Positions 1-8,625 of a DNA stretch of 64,000 nt are shown piece by piece. The stretch spans positions 1,984,001 to 2,048,000 of the forward strand of contig JADJQW010000002.1 in assembly GCA_016712535.1 (NCBI GenBank). Reading direction: 5' to 3'. The notes under the pieces were generated by a model that had not been told where the DNA came from, ran no database searches, and saw only the letters and a list, made by a program, of their open reading frames with translations. The first letter of the stretch is position 1, and each line of letters begins with the position of its first letter. A program made the position numbers and the translations under genes. This DNA comes from Flavobacteriales bacterium (GTDB taxonomy: Bacteria; Bacteroidota; Bacteroidia; Flavobacteriales_F; PHOS-HE28).

Positions 1-865
1 TGTGCGAATGGCCACCGGTCAAGCGCCTTTTCAGATCAAGGGTGCCCGCATCCCAGATGCCGATGGTTCTATCTCGGGAAGCGGTGGCGATCACGTCCCC
101 TTGCTGCGCTATCGAATAGATGGCCCCGCGATGCGCAGGTGCTTCCACGACCTGCTCGCCAAGATGATCCATTCGCCATGCGCGCAAATGGCCATCCTTG
201 CCGCCACTGAGGAGCACGGGCTTGTTAGCGTGAAAGGCCACGCAGAGCGCTCCGCCCGCGTGCGCGTGCCAAGCCCCAGCGGAATTCAGGTCCGAAGCGT
301 GCAGCAGCTCAAGGCGCCCATCGCCGCAGGCCACAGCGAGCAATCGGCCATCCGGGCTCAAGGCGAGACCCCGGACCTTGCCTTCCGCGAGCGGAATGCG
401 GCGCGAAGGAGCTTCGTGCTCCCGCTCATTCCCGGACCAGCGGGCCAAGCTCCCATCGCCGCCCACGCTGAGCACGCCTCCATCCGGAAGAGGCAGCAGG
501 CCAAAGGTGCCACGCGGATGCGCTGCGATGCTGGTGAGCAGCTTGCGCTGGGCGTAATCGATCACGTGAAGGTCGCCGTTGCTGGTGCCGGCATGGACCA
601 GCTGACGAAGAGAGTCGTGCGCCAAGCAATACACCGGGTGCTGGAAACGGGCGATGGCTGTTGTGCGCACGGGGGCATCGGGGGTCCAAGAGAGCAGGAA
701 GCCATCGCCGCCAGCGGTCAGGATTTCGTCCCCGATCACCAAGAGCGCATAAATGGCACCGGTGTGGTCGCGGTGCAGGAGGCCATGGTTGCTGGCAGGC
801 ATGGCGGCCAAGCTATCGCTCGGAATCAGGGCCAACGCTTCCGGTCGCTCCAATCGAAGCTCCAT
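1..865 (-). CDS. WD40-repeat protein, 3' end outside window
   Basis: Reading from an ATG at 865, the reverse strand stays open to the left edge (288 codons seen). The translation shows successive beta-propeller blades ending in motifs such as GGDGFLLSW, GGDGSLARWSG, CGDGRLELL, GGKDGHLRAW and SRDRTIGIWD, so at least five WD40 blades are present. No signal peptide is evident at this start, which suggests a cytoplasmic scaffold. The start lies inside the 3' end of the upstream DUF4846 gene (40-nt overlap in another frame), which points to translational coupling. The partner is unknown. Confidence 0.85.
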   Translation of the reverse strand, partial: MELRLERPEALALIPSDSLAAMPASNHGLLHRDHTGAIYALLVIGDEILTAGGDGFLLSWTPDAPVRTTAIARFQHPVYCLAHDSLRQLVHAGTSNGDLHVIDYAQRKLLTSIAAHPRGTFGLLPLPDGGVLSVGGDGSLARWSGNEREHEAPSRRIPLAEGKVRGLALSPDGRLLAVACGDGRLELLHASDLNSAGAWHAHAGGALCVAFHANKPVLLSGGKDGHLRAWRMDHLGEQVVEAPAHRGAIYSIAQQGDVIATASRDRTIGIWDAGTLDLKRRLTGGHSH

Positions 866-1614
866 TCCGGAGTCACTAGTCGATCGCCATCGATGGTGTA
901 CCAGGCGCCATAACGCTCAGTGGGGCAGCGCACGATGTGGATCTGCTGCGCCGGCATATAGCTCTGGGCTAGAAGGAAGAAGGTGCGGCCATCCTGCGCG
1001 CGTGCGGCATCCACCACGATCATGGCATGACCCGGGCTTCCGCCTTGGATGAAGACATCGCCGGGCGCGATCGGTGCATCGCTAGCATGCTTCAATTCTC
1101 GGCCAAGGCTCAGGGTGCCTGCATAGTTGAACACGCGATCGAGGAAACGCAGCAGCTCAGCATGCGACGAATCGGCCTTGGCGCCGCTCACCCAGCTGCA
1201 CCGGTTGCCGCTGACCCTGATGCGCTCGCCTCGGCGCCAGCGCTTCCATTCTGCGCGGAAGCCATTGGTGAAATCGAAGGCGATTTCATCCTGTTGATCC
1301 GTGGTGAACAAGTGTTCCGCGCGGAGCCGCATCACGGCATCGGCGCATTGCTGCAGGTCGCGCTTGCCCACGGTTAAGTCGATCACAGCAGCATGAGCGT
1401 CCTGCCGGTGCTTCAACGTTCCATCGTAAAGGAGCACAGGGGCGTGGGTCTGGAGCAAAGGCAGATTCCGCAGATAGTGCGCGAAGCTGCCGGCAGGAGC
1501 GGGTACCCGGGCGGCTCCGGTGGGCGGGACGAAGCGTGAGCCTACGGACGGGCCTTGCTGGGCACAGACGCAGGACAGCAGCATGACTGAAGCTGCGGAA
1601 GCGAGCGCGCGCAT
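826..1614 (-). CDS. DUF4846 family secreted protein
   Basis: The protein has 262 aa. Residues 1-19 form a signal peptide, possibly of lipoprotein type because LLSC precedes CAQ. The family signature DLQQCADAVMRLRAE lies at about residues 86-100, preceded by an HAAVIDL strand and a conserved AHYLRNLPL segment near residue 45. Near residue 190 is a GDVFIQGGSPGHAMIVVD stretch, with a GHA/VVD pattern reminiscent of NlpC/P60-like folds. That makes a hydrolase-like role possible but unproven. The gene is followed by an overlapping WD40 gene. Function is unknown; family membership is fairly sure. Confidence 0.8.
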   Translation of the reverse strand: MRALASAASVMLLSCVCAQQGPSVGSRFVPPTGAARVPAPAGSFAHYLRNLPLLQTHAPVLLYDGTLKHRQDAHAAVIDLTVGKRDLQQCADAVMRLRAEHLFTTDQQDEIAFDFTNGFRAEWKRWRRGERIRVSGNRCSWVSGAKADSSHAELLRFLDRVFNYAGTLSLGRELKHASDAPIAPGDVFIQGGSPGHAMIVVDAARAQDGRTFFLLAQSYMPAQQIHIVRCPTERYGAWYTIDGDRLVTPEWSFDWSDRKRWP

Positions 1615-1649
1615 GATGATACAATGCCCGCAGCGCCCCGGCGTAACGT

Positions 1650-3095
1650 TCAGGCCTTGGCGCCTTCCTGGATGGACTTGAACCCGAAGAGGCGGTTGTC
1701 CTTGATCATGTTGTCCACATAAGGGGGCACCAAGGCCTCCCAGCCCGGCTGCCCGGCGCGGATCATGTCGAGCACCTGCTTGCTGAAGATGTGGAGCACG
1801 TTCGGGTGGACGCTGGTGATATCGACGATGCGGCGGTTGAAGAGCAGGTAATCGTAGAGCGGGCGCATGCGCGGATGCACCGTCATGTTCCCGGTGGTCA
1901 TGATCTCGGCCGTGGCATTCGGCCGGCTCGGGTACACATAGATCTTCAGGTCGCGGTGGAAGAGGATGCCGAAGGCCTCGAGCACGCCGCCGTTGATGTG
2001 GCGGTAGTACTTCTCATCGAACACCTCCACCAGGTTGGTGACACCCATGATCAGGCCCATCCGCGCCTTGGTGTACCGGCTGAAGTATTCCACCAGCTTG
2101 TAGTATTCCTGGTAATTGCTGATGAGCACGGTCTGTCCCAAGGAGCAAAGGATGTCAGCACGGTCGATGAAGTCCTTCTCGTCCACATCGCCGGTATCGC
2201 TCTTCAGGTTGCTGAGCGTGATCTCGAAGAGGACCTGGAGCTTCTGCCGGTCAACCTTGTTCTCCTTGATGAACATGTTGTACCCGTTCATGATCATGTC
2301 GATGTTGACCTTGGTCACGGGACGGAAGCTGCCGCGGATGGCGAGGATGTTCTTCTTGTAGAGGGTTTCGCTGGCCTGCAGGTTCTGGCCGTCCGGGCCG
2401 AAGAGCACCGCATCGGTGAAGCCGCGCTTGACCAATTGGAGGCTGAGCAGCCGGTTGTCCACATGCCGGAAAGCTGGCCCGTTCATCTGGATCATGTCGA
2501 TCTCCATCACGTGCCGGCTCGCGTTGTCATAGAGCGAGTCCATCACGTGGCCCGGGTTCTCCCAATCCGTGAGGGCGCTGAACAGCAGGTTCACGCCGAG
2601 CACGCCGATGCACTCCTGCTGGAGGCTGATGTCCGGATCGTGCAGCCGGAAGTGGACGATGACATCGCTGGTGGGCTGGTCGGGGGCCGTCTGGAAGCGC
2701 ACGCCCATCCACCCGTGCCCGCCGTGCGGGTTCTCGAAGGTGCTGGTGGTTACGGTGTTGGCGAAGGTGAAGAAGCGCTTCGTGGGATGCTCCTGTCGGT
2801 CCAGGCGGTCGATGATGAGGCCGTACTCATGTCGGAGCATGTTCTTCAACCGGCTCTCGCATACGAACCGATTGCCGGGCTCGGGCCCGTAAATGGCGTT
2901 GCTGAAGTCCTTGTCGTAGGCGCTCATCGCCTTCGCGATGGTCTGCGAAGCGCCCCCTGCGCGGAAGAAGTGGCGTACGGTCTCCTGCCCTGCGCCGATC
3001 TCGGCGAAGGTGCCATAGAAATCCGGGTTCAGGTTTATCCGCCGCGCCTTCTGGGCGGGGGTCAAGGGCACGTGCTTCGGGTCCTGCGCGAACAT
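1650..3095 (-). CDS. Conserved Bacteroidota protein of unknown function (481 aa)
   Basis: I recognise a conserved Bacteroidota family by patterns such as FYGTFAEIGAGQETVRHFF and VEIDMIQMNGPAFRHVDNRL. Relatives often carry misleading automatic labels (TonB receptor, nicotinate-nucleotide adenylyltransferase), and I do not trust these. There is no signal peptide or membrane segment, so the protein is probably cytoplasmic. It ends YVDNMIKDNRLFGFK near the C-terminus. I chose the ATG at 3095 rather than 3113 because a TACCTTTG promoter-like -7 box (3111-3118) would overlap the earlier ATG. It is transcribed alone. Confidence 0.8.
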   Translation of the reverse strand: MFAQDPKHVPLTPAQKARRINLNPDFYGTFAEIGAGQETVRHFFRAGGASQTIAKAMSAYDKDFSNAIYGPEPGNRFVCESRLKNMLRHEYGLIIDRLDRQEHPTKRFFTFANTVTTSTFENPHGGHGWMGVRFQTAPDQPTSDVIVHFRLHDPDISLQQECIGVLGVNLLFSALTDWENPGHVMDSLYDNASRHVMEIDMIQMNGPAFRHVDNRLLSLQLVKRGFTDAVLFGPDGQNLQASETLYKKNILAIRGSFRPVTKVNIDMIMNGYNMFIKENKVDRQKLQVLFEITLSNLKSDTGDVDEKDFIDRADILCSLGQTVLISNYQEYYKLVEYFSRYTKARMGLIMGVTNLVEVFDEKYYRHINGGVLEAFGILFHRDLKIYVYPSRPNATAEIMTTGNMTVHPRMRPLYDYLLFNRRIVDITSVHPNVLHIFSKQVLDMIRAGQPGWEALVPPYVDNMIKDNRLFGFKSIQEGAKA

Positions 3096-3110
3096 GATGG
3101 CGTTACGGTG

Positions 3111-3118
3111 CAAAGGTA
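3111..3118 (-). promoter_or_regulatory. -7 box (TACCTTTG) of the 481-aa protein gene
   Basis: An exact match to the Bacteroidota -7 consensus TAnnTTTG, 15 nt before the ATG at 3095. Confidence 0.6.
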
Positions 3119-3173
3119 GGCCCGAGTCGTGGTGCGCTATCTGCTCTTGGTCAGGTTGCCCGCACTGGGCCGG

Positions 3174-3605
3174 TCAATGACTGCCGGTGAACCCGACCCG
3201 CCGATGCGAGCCGTCGCAGAAAGGCTTCTTCGCCGAAGCCCCGCATCGGCAGAGCGCAGTCGGCCCATCGCGTTCTTCAGCCCGGCCATCGTCATGCACC
3301 AGGCTTATCCTGCCCTTCAGCAGCAAGGGCCCGTTGGCGCTCACTTCCACGCGAACGGCCGTATCCGAATTGCCTGAAGCCGCCGTTCCAGCATCATTCT
3401 TCCGGATGCTCAGCGCGCCGCTAGGGCATTGCTTCACCTGGTTGATGATGGCTTCAGTGCTCGCTCCTTCGGGCTGGATCCATGGACGCTGGCCCGGCTT
3501 GAACACGGAAGGCGAACCGCGCCAGCACTTGGTGCTGTGGCTGCACAGGTCCTTCTTCCAGACGATCGTGACCTCGCCGTTGGTGTATTCGTGCTCCTTG
3601 CTCAT
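3174..3605 (-). CDS. Fer4_19 / CDGSH iron-sulfur protein
   Basis: The protein has 143 aa and two predicted Fe-S modules. The N-terminal half matches the divergent 4Fe-4S mono-cluster domain (Fer4_19): CSHSTKC (Cys21, Cys27), a PW at 41-42, and CPSGAL (Cys60). The C-terminal half carries a CDGSH zinc-finger-type motif, LCRCGASAKKPFCDGSH, with Cys119, Cys121, Cys130 and His134 as cluster ligands. The ATG at 3605 overlaps the OsmC stop as ATGA, so the two genes are coupled. The role is probably electron transfer or redox sensing; the substrate is unknown. A longer ORF exists upstream in frame, but the OsmC gene occupies that space. Confidence 0.88.
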   Translation of the reverse strand: MSKEHEYTNGEVTIVWKKDLCSHSTKCWRGSPSVFKPGQRPWIQPEGASTEAIINQVKQCPSGALSIRKNDAGTAASGNSDTAVRVEVSANGPLLLKGRISLVHDDGRAEERDGPTALCRCGASAKKPFCDGSHRRVGFTGSH

Positions 3606-4015
3606 GGCTTCAGGGATCGGGTCAGGGTGATGGGGCTCTCCAGCGTGCGGTGCACTGGGCAGGCCCCCGCGATCTGCAACAGCCGCTCGCGCTGATCGGC
3701 GGGCACTTCCTTGCTGAAGGAGACCTCGAGGTGGATGCGGCTCTCGATCGTTCGGCCCTCCTGCGTTCGGTCGAGCGCAGCATGCACGCTGATGCCGCCG
3801 ACGTCCCATTGCTTGCGGTCGGCGTACATGCGCAAGGTTATGGCCGTGCAACTCGCTAAGGCGCTCAGCAGCAACTCGTGCGGTCGAAGCCCGGCATCCT
3901 GACCGCCATGGTCCAAAGGCTCATCGGCGATAGCGGTGATGCCGCGTGCGCTTATCGTGGTCCGGTAGGGAAGGCCGCTCAACTCGGCGGTCACTTCGCG
4001 ACGGGTGCTTTCCAT
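3602..4015 (-). CDS. OsmC family protein (peroxide reductase type)
   Basis: The protein has 137 aa from the ATG at 4015. It has the OsmC/Ohr fold signatures: PHELLLSALASCTAITLRMYA with Cys56, and the second conserved cysteine in CPVHRTL (Cys119). These two cysteines form the redox pair in thiol-dependent hydroperoxide reductases. The upstream in-frame ATG at 4084 would extend the ORF into the neighbouring transporter gene, and a GAACTTCG -7-like box sits 4 nt before 4015, so I prefer the shorter form. The gene is coupled by a 4-nt overlap to the CDGSH gene, suggesting a small oxidative-stress unit. Confidence 0.87.
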   Translation of the reverse strand: MESTRREVTAELSGLPYRTTISARGITAIADEPLDHGGQDAGLRPHELLLSALASCTAITLRMYADRKQWDVGGISVHAALDRTQEGRTIESRIHLEVSFSKEVPADQRERLLQIAGACPVHRTLESPITLTRSLKP

Positions 4016-4041
4016 GCCGCGAAGTTCGTGCAGGCCGAAGG

Positions 4042-5469
4042 TCAGAAATACAAGCCAACCACTACGATCGCGGTGATCACGCACACCAGATCCGCCAAGA
4101 GCATGATGCCGAGCGTGTACCTGATGTTCTTCACGCCCACGCTGCCGAAGTAGAGCGCCACCACATAGAAGGTGGTCTCAGCGGCGCCTTGGAAGAGGCA
4201 CACGAGCTGGCCGGTGATGCTGTCCGGCCCGTAGGTCTTCATGGCATCCAGCAGGAAGCCGCGCGAGCCGCCCGCGCTGAAAGGGCGCATCAGGGCCACG
4301 GGAATGGCGTCGATGATCTCTTTGCTTACGCCCACTTGCGCCATGGCCCAGGAGAGGCCGTCCATCACCAGTCCCATGAGGCCGCTGTTGCGGAAGATGC
4401 TGAGCGCAGCGAGCATGGCCAGCATGTAAGGCAGCACGCGGAGGCCGGTGGTGAAGCCGTCCTTGGCGCCATGAACGAAACTGTCAAAGAGATTGGTGCC
4501 CTTCTCCTTGAAAAAGCGCTCCATGAGGAAAGCGTAGCCCACGATCAGGAATATGATCACCAGCAGCATGCCGTTGCTGAGGTTGTCAGTGAAATGGAAT
4601 TTGGCCGCGCCAGCCAGCGATCCGATGTAGGCCATGAGTCCGCCGATGATCGCGGTGACGAGCAGCACACCACCCATCACCGGCACGTTCAGGAGATTAA
4701 CGCGCTGCTTGGCCGCCACCATGAAGAGCGCGGCCAAGGTGCCCACGAAGCTGGTGATGATGAGCGGGATCATCACATCGGCGGGATTGGCGGCGCCCAT
4801 GGCCGCGCGGTAGCCGATGATGCTGGTCGGCAGCAGGGTGAGGCCTGCCGCGTGCAGGCACAGGAACATGATCTGGCTATTGGTCGCGCGGTCCTTCTCG
4901 GCGTTGTCGTCCTGCATGCTCTCCATGGCTTTCAGGCCGAAGGGCGTGGCGGCGCTGTCGAGGCCGAGGAAGTTGGCGGCGAAATTCAAGGTCATGAAGC
5001 CATACGCCGGATGGTCCTTGCGCAGCTCGGGGAATACGCGGTGAAAGACGGGCGAGAGCACACGGGCCACCTTCTCCATGGCTCGCGAATCGATGAGCAG
5101 GTTGAGCAGGCCGCAGAAGAAGGTGAGGTAACCGATCAGCGGGAGCCAGAGGTCCATGATGGTATTTCGGCAGGTGGCGAAGAGGCCATCCGCCGGCTGC
5201 TTGCCGCGAGTGACCTTGATGATGCCGGTGCCGTTGAGCACGTAGCGGTCGCCATCGACCTCAACGCCGGCCTCGCCCGCCGAACGCATGTGCGCGAGCA
5301 GCGGAGTGCCTTGCAGCGCTGCGGTGTCGAGCTCATTCACCACGACCGCATCGCCCTGCTTGCCGTTCACGAGCATGCCCAGGCTGTATTGCCTGCCCAC
5401 GCTGAGCATCACGATCACGTATGCGATGCTGAGGATGAGGATGAAGGTCCAGAAACGACTGAGCGCCAT
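4042..5469 (-). CDS. Nucleoside recognition (Gate) domain membrane protein, SpmA-SpmB fusion type
   Basis: The polytopic inner-membrane protein has 475 aa. It carries two Gate (nucleoside recognition) domains, as in the fused SpmA/SpmB proteins of Bacteroidota. The first holds LNFAANFLGLDSAATPFGLK near residues 165-185. The second holds MRPFSAGGSRGFLLDAM near residue 395. An extracytoplasmic loop lies between the first two membrane segments (about residues 30-95). The transport substrate is not known, and the sporulation-related name reflects homology only. A CTCCTTTG box lies 5 nt before the ATG. Confidence 0.85.
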   Translation of the reverse strand: MALSRFWTFILILSIAYVIVMLSVGRQYSLGMLVNGKQGDAVVVNELDTAALQGTPLLAHMRSAGEAGVEVDGDRYVLNGTGIIKVTRGKQPADGLFATCRNTIMDLWLPLIGYLTFFCGLLNLLIDSRAMEKVARVLSPVFHRVFPELRKDHPAYGFMTLNFAANFLGLDSAATPFGLKAMESMQDDNAEKDRATNSQIMFLCLHAAGLTLLPTSIIGYRAAMGAANPADVMIPLIITSFVGTLAALFMVAAKQRVNLLNVPVMGGVLLVTAIIGGLMAYIGSLAGAAKFHFTDNLSNGMLLVIIFLIVGYAFLMERFFKEKGTNLFDSFVHGAKDGFTTGLRVLPYMLAMLAALSIFRNSGLMGLVMDGLSWAMAQVGVSKEIIDAIPVALMRPFSAGGSRGFLLDAMKTYGPDSITGQLVCLFQGAAETTFYVVALYFGSVGVKNIRYTLGIMLLADLVCVITAIVVVGLYF

Positions 5470-5547
5470 GCCCGCAAAGGAGCGAAGGCGCGCGTGCGAA
5501 GAGCAGGGCAGGAGCTGCCCTTGGCGAACAGGCGGGTGTGGACGGCC

Positions 5548-6345
5548 TCAGGCCTTGCGCATGGTCAGCCCATACACCATGGGCAACTTGCCTTCCATGC
5601 CCTTCACGCGGTACATCCCATCGGAGCCGCGCACGGTGTTCGTGAAGCTGTCATGCGGCGAGCCATCAAGCTCCATGAAGCGCTCCAGTACCAGGCCTTC
5701 GTTGATCAGTGCCGTGAGCACTTCGCCCAGGTCGTGGTTCCATCCGTAGGATGCGAGCTTGATCGGTGCATCGCGATCCGCGTAAGTGCCCTGTTCCTGC
5801 TCCACGATCACCTCCCGGTTGAAATAGGAGTACTGCACGTGCGTGAAGTCGTTGTCGAACATCCAAACCGCCGGATGGAACTCCACGAACACGAAACGGC
5901 CGCCTGGCTTGAGGTAGCGCTTGATATTGGCGGCCCATGGCTTCAGGTCGGGCAGCCAGCCGATGGTGCCGTAACTGGTGAAGACGATTTCGAATTCCCC
6001 ATCGAGTTCGCGCACATGATCCACCACGTTGCTGAGCACCCAATCGGCCTTCGATCCGCATCGTGCTGCGAGTTTGCGCGCCTCTTCCAACGCGGCATCC
6101 GAGATGTCGAGCCCGGTGACCTCCGCACCCATGCGCGCAATGCTCAAGGTGTCCTGACCGAAGTGGCATTGCAGGTGAAGGATGCGCTTGCCGGTCACAT
6201 CGCCGAGCAGATCGAGCTCGATGTCCGTAAGCGAGCTCTTGCCCGCCAAGAATCCATCTACGTCGTACATGCGTGACGCCAGGTGGTGCGGCACGCGGGC
6301 GTTCCAGAGCTGCCTGTTCGCCTCGAAGGCATCGCGGTCTTCCAT
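5548..6345 (-). CDS. Class I SAM-dependent methyltransferase
   Basis: The protein has 265 aa. The SAM-binding motif I region reads ILHLQCHFGQDTLSIARMG (about residues 55-73), followed by the acidic post-motif in EVTGLDIS. Later motifs include FTSYGTIGWLPDL and the KPGGRFVFVEFHP segment typical of methyltransferase_11/25 families. It is soluble and cytoplasmic. The acceptor cannot be predicted. A TAGTTTCG box ends 4 nt before the ATG, so the transcript is probably leaderless. Confidence 0.85.
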   Translation of the reverse strand: MEDRDAFEANRQLWNARVPHHLASRMYDVDGFLAGKSSLTDIELDLLGDVTGKRILHLQCHFGQDTLSIARMGAEVTGLDISDAALEEARKLAARCGSKADWVLSNVVDHVRELDGEFEIVFTSYGTIGWLPDLKPWAANIKRYLKPGGRFVFVEFHPAVWMFDNDFTHVQYSYFNREVIVEQEQGTYADRDAPIKLASYGWNHDLGEVLTALINEGLVLERFMELDGSPHDSFTNTVRGSDGMYRVKGMEGKLPMVYGLTMRKA

Positions 6346-6349
6346 GCGC

Positions 6350-6357
6350 CGAAACTA
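6350..6357 (-). promoter_or_regulatory. -7 box (TAGTTTCG) of the methyltransferase gene
   Basis: A TAnnTTCG variant of the Bacteroidota -7 element, with only 4 nt to the ATG at 6345. Confidence 0.5.
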
Positions 6358-6361
6358 GCGG

Positions 6362-7015
6362 TCAGGGAAGTGTCGTGAGATCCGCTCCAGTGATCCATGC
6401 GATCATCATGGCATCGCCGAGCAACCTGCCTACGATCCGGTACCGCGAATGCGCCAACGGGTTGTTGCCTTCAAGCGGCTCGCTCATCACGCCCACCTCG
6501 CGCTGGTAGTAGTTGCTATGGATGAAGCGAGCCTGTCCATCGCGTACCACGATGAATCCCACGTGATTGTCCAGTCCAATCTTGTAGAGCCCATCGCCCT
6601 GCGAACGAAGCCAGGCTTCCACTTCGCCAACGGGCCTATTCCGGAACCGCTTGATCACGTGGCAGGTCTTCACCGTGATGGGTTCCGCCGCCATCTGCGA
6701 CCACTTGATGCGCGGCAACCGGAAGCCCGCATCCTGCAGCACGGTGTTCACGAAGTAGCCGCAGGCGATGGTGCCTTGCCTCGGTGTGCGCGTCGTGCCG
6801 TTGAAGTCCCATTTGGTGCCGTGCCAGGCAGGGAGGATGTCGAGCGTGATGCGGTCGAACAGGTAGCTGCGCGCGTTGTCGACCACGCGGGCCTTGCCAA
6901 GGCTGTCGGTGGTGGAGTACTCATCATTGAAGGCCGATCTCTTGCTCTCGATGGATGCCTTGAGTTCCGAGTAGGGTGTGACAAGTGAAGTGGCAGCGAG
7001 CAGAAGGGCGAGCAT
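6362..7015 (-). CDS. NlpC/P60-like cysteine peptidase-fold protein
   Basis: The protein has 217 aa with a short hydrophobic N-terminus (MLALLLAATS), so it is probably exported. The sequence CGYFVNTVL (Cys85) followed by NHVGFIVV (His151) and FIHSN (His166) fits the Cys-His-His arrangement of NlpC/P60-type hydrolases, which cleave peptidoglycan peptides or similar bonds. Strict family assignment is uncertain. It sits alone between a methyltransferase and a SIMPL-like gene on the same strand. Confidence 0.7.
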   Translation of the reverse strand: MLALLLAATSLVTPYSELKASIESKRSAFNDEYSTTDSLGKARVVDNARSYLFDRITLDILPAWHGTKWDFNGTTRTPRQGTIACGYFVNTVLQDAGFRLPRIKWSQMAAEPITVKTCHVIKRFRNRPVGEVEAWLRSQGDGLYKIGLDNHVGFIVVRDGQARFIHSNYYQREVGVMSEPLEGNNPLAHSRYRIVGRLLGDAMMIAWITGADLTTLP

Positions 7016-7063
7016 GAGCGGTGATTTGACCGCTCAATGCACGCCACGTTGCCAGGTAACCGG

Positions 7064-8032
7064 TCAGAGCTTCAGTTCCTTCATGTCGCCCTTGTCCGTG
7101 ATCCACACGTACTTCACGATGTCCTTCGCCTCCTTCTTGGGGAAGCCCTCGGGCAGCTGCACCTGCATGGTGAGGTTGTAGGTGTACTGCACCGGCGGCT
7201 CGGTGATCTCGGCGTGCAGGACTATGTCGAATTTGCCGTAGGGCACCTTGTTGTAGAAGAAGCTGCTGGGCTGGCGCACATCGTTCACCAACTGGCCCTT
7301 TCGACGGCTGTTCAAACTGGTCTGCACACGGCTCTTATAGGCCGCGTATCGGTCAAGCGGGAAATAGGCGCCGTTCTGCTCGGCGGCGAGGCGATGCCCT
7401 TCGCTCACCTTGAGCCCCAGCTTCGCGAAGTTGTCCAGCTTCTGCTGCAGCAGGCGATGGGCGAACAGGCGCAGCGTATCGTAGCAGGCGCTCTGCTTGG
7501 CCACGAAGAAGTCCACTTTCACGAGGTCGTAGATCTCTTCGATGGCCGCGGCGCTCACGAGCTTGTCGAGCATGCGTGCATCGGTGAAGCGCACATGGAT
7601 GTTCTTCTGGATCTCGAAGCCGGCGGGCACCTCCTGGTAGGTCTTGCTGAAGAGCTTGCGCGTGGTCTCGATCTCGTACACGGGCACGAAGGAGAGCATG
7701 TCCATGAACACGTCGGATTCCTTCACGCCGTGCTTCTTCACACGCGCCGTGAATGCGGCGATGCGCGCGTTGATCAGGCTGTCGGCCTCCTGTGCGCTCT
7801 GGCCCAATTGCGTGATGTGGAAGATCGCGAGGTAGCTGTCGGCGGTGGCGTTCATCATGGCGTTCACCTCCAGCACCAGCATGTTGCCCTGGATGGTGGC
7901 CTTCACCGGCTGCTCGGCCTGTTGCAGCCACATGCGGCTGCTGGCCTCGTACATGAGATTGCCCATGGCCTGCGGGAAGATGGGTCGGGAAGCAGCTATT
8001 GCGACGAGGAGTGCGAGTGCGCGTGCGAGCAT
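7064..8032 (-). CDS. SIMPL-like (DUF541-type) secreted protein
   Basis: The protein has 322 aa with a signal peptide at residues 1-20 (ending SRPIFPQ). The middle part resembles SIMPL/DUF541 domains: a strand with NATADSYLAIFHITQLG, then a long helix (ADSLINARIAAFTARVKKHG) and SDVFMDMLSFVPVYE. These proteins are periplasmic or outer-membrane associated, with no established reaction. Similarity is by pattern only, so moderate confidence applies to the family name. Confidence 0.6.
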   Translation of the reverse strand: MLARALALLVAIAASRPIFPQAMGNLMYEASSRMWLQQAEQPVKATIQGNMLVLEVNAMMNATADSYLAIFHITQLGQSAQEADSLINARIAAFTARVKKHGVKESDVFMDMLSFVPVYEIETTRKLFSKTYQEVPAGFEIQKNIHVRFTDARMLDKLVSAAAIEEIYDLVKVDFFVAKQSACYDTLRLFAHRLLQQKLDNFAKLGLKVSEGHRLAAEQNGAYFPLDRYAAYKSRVQTSLNSRRKGQLVNDVRQPSSFFYNKVPYGKFDIVLHAEITEPPVQYTYNLTMQVQLPEGFPKKEAKDIVKYVWITDKGDMKELKL

Positions 8033-8086
8033 GGCGTTGATGATTTGGCCATGCGGTACACGCCCCGCGAAGAAGGGTTCACGCGC

Positions 8087-8542
8087 TCATTCAAAAAGCG
8101 CGCTTGGGATGGCGCCTTCGTGCCGCAGCAGCCACTGCTTCCGGAACAGGCCGCCAGCGTATCCGGTGAGCGCGCCGTCGCTTGCGATCACGCGATGGCA
8201 AGGCACCAGGATCAACAAGGGATTGGCGCCATTCGCGTGGCCAATGGCGCGCGCTGCCGTATTGCCGCCCAAATGGCCCGCGATGGACTGATAGCTCGTC
8301 GTCCGCCCGAACGGGATGGCGCGTACCGCTTCCCAAACGCACCGTTGAAATGGTGTCCCTGCCATTCGCAAGGGCAGGTCGAAAGCCTTGCGCTCACCTG
8401 CGAAGTATTCGCGCAATTGACGCTCGGCTTCATGATGCAGGTCCATGGTCGCTCCGATCGGCCCCGTCGTCTCTTGGAACGCGGTCCGGACGATGCGTTC
8501 ACCATCGCTCTCGATGCACAGGGTGCCGAGAGGGGTCGTCAT
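8087..8542 (-). CDS. ogt: Methylated-DNA--protein-cysteine S-methyltransferase (Ogt/AdaB type)
   Basis: The protein has 151 aa from MTTPLGTL. It repairs O6-alkylguanine by a one-time transfer to its active cysteine. The motif PCHRV (Cys115) is intact, followed by GYAGGLFRK. The preceding helix-turn-helix segment contains FGRTTSYQSIA. The ORF extends upstream to 8626, but those residues lack family resemblance and run into the divergent DUF2461 start, so I use the internal ATG at 8542; 8569 is an alternative. Confidence 0.88.
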   Translation of the reverse strand: MTTPLGTLCIESDGERIVRTAFQETTGPIGATMDLHHEAERQLREYFAGERKAFDLPLRMAGTPFQRCVWEAVRAIPFGRTTSYQSIAGHLGGNTAARAIGHANGANPLLILVPCHRVIASDGALTGYAGGLFRKQWLLRHEGAIPSALFE

Positions 8543-8601
8543 CGCTGAACGGTGCGTCAACTTGCCCATGCGTGGTGCCGTCCACGGATCAATGCCGCTT
8601 C

Positions 8602-8609
8602 TACCTTGG
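8602..8609 (+). promoter_or_regulatory. -7-like box (TACCTTGG) before DUF2461 gene
   Basis: One mismatch from TAnnTTTG, 16 nt before the ATG at 8626. Confidence 0.35.
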
Positions 8610-8625
8610 TCGCAAATCTCTGCCA

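Noticed and set aside
790..865. Suspected frameshift at the start of the WD40 gene
   Set aside because: On careful reading, the frame from the ATG at 865 runs straight into the first blade.
1791..3119. 442-codon plus-strand ORF
   Set aside because: Antisense to the conserved 481-aa protein, whose residue pattern is clearly the real one.
3946..6276. 776-codon plus-strand ORF
   Set aside because: It is antisense to the nucleoside-gate and methyltransferase genes, has low-complexity His/Glu/Ala composition and no recognisable domain. It is a shadow caused by high GC.
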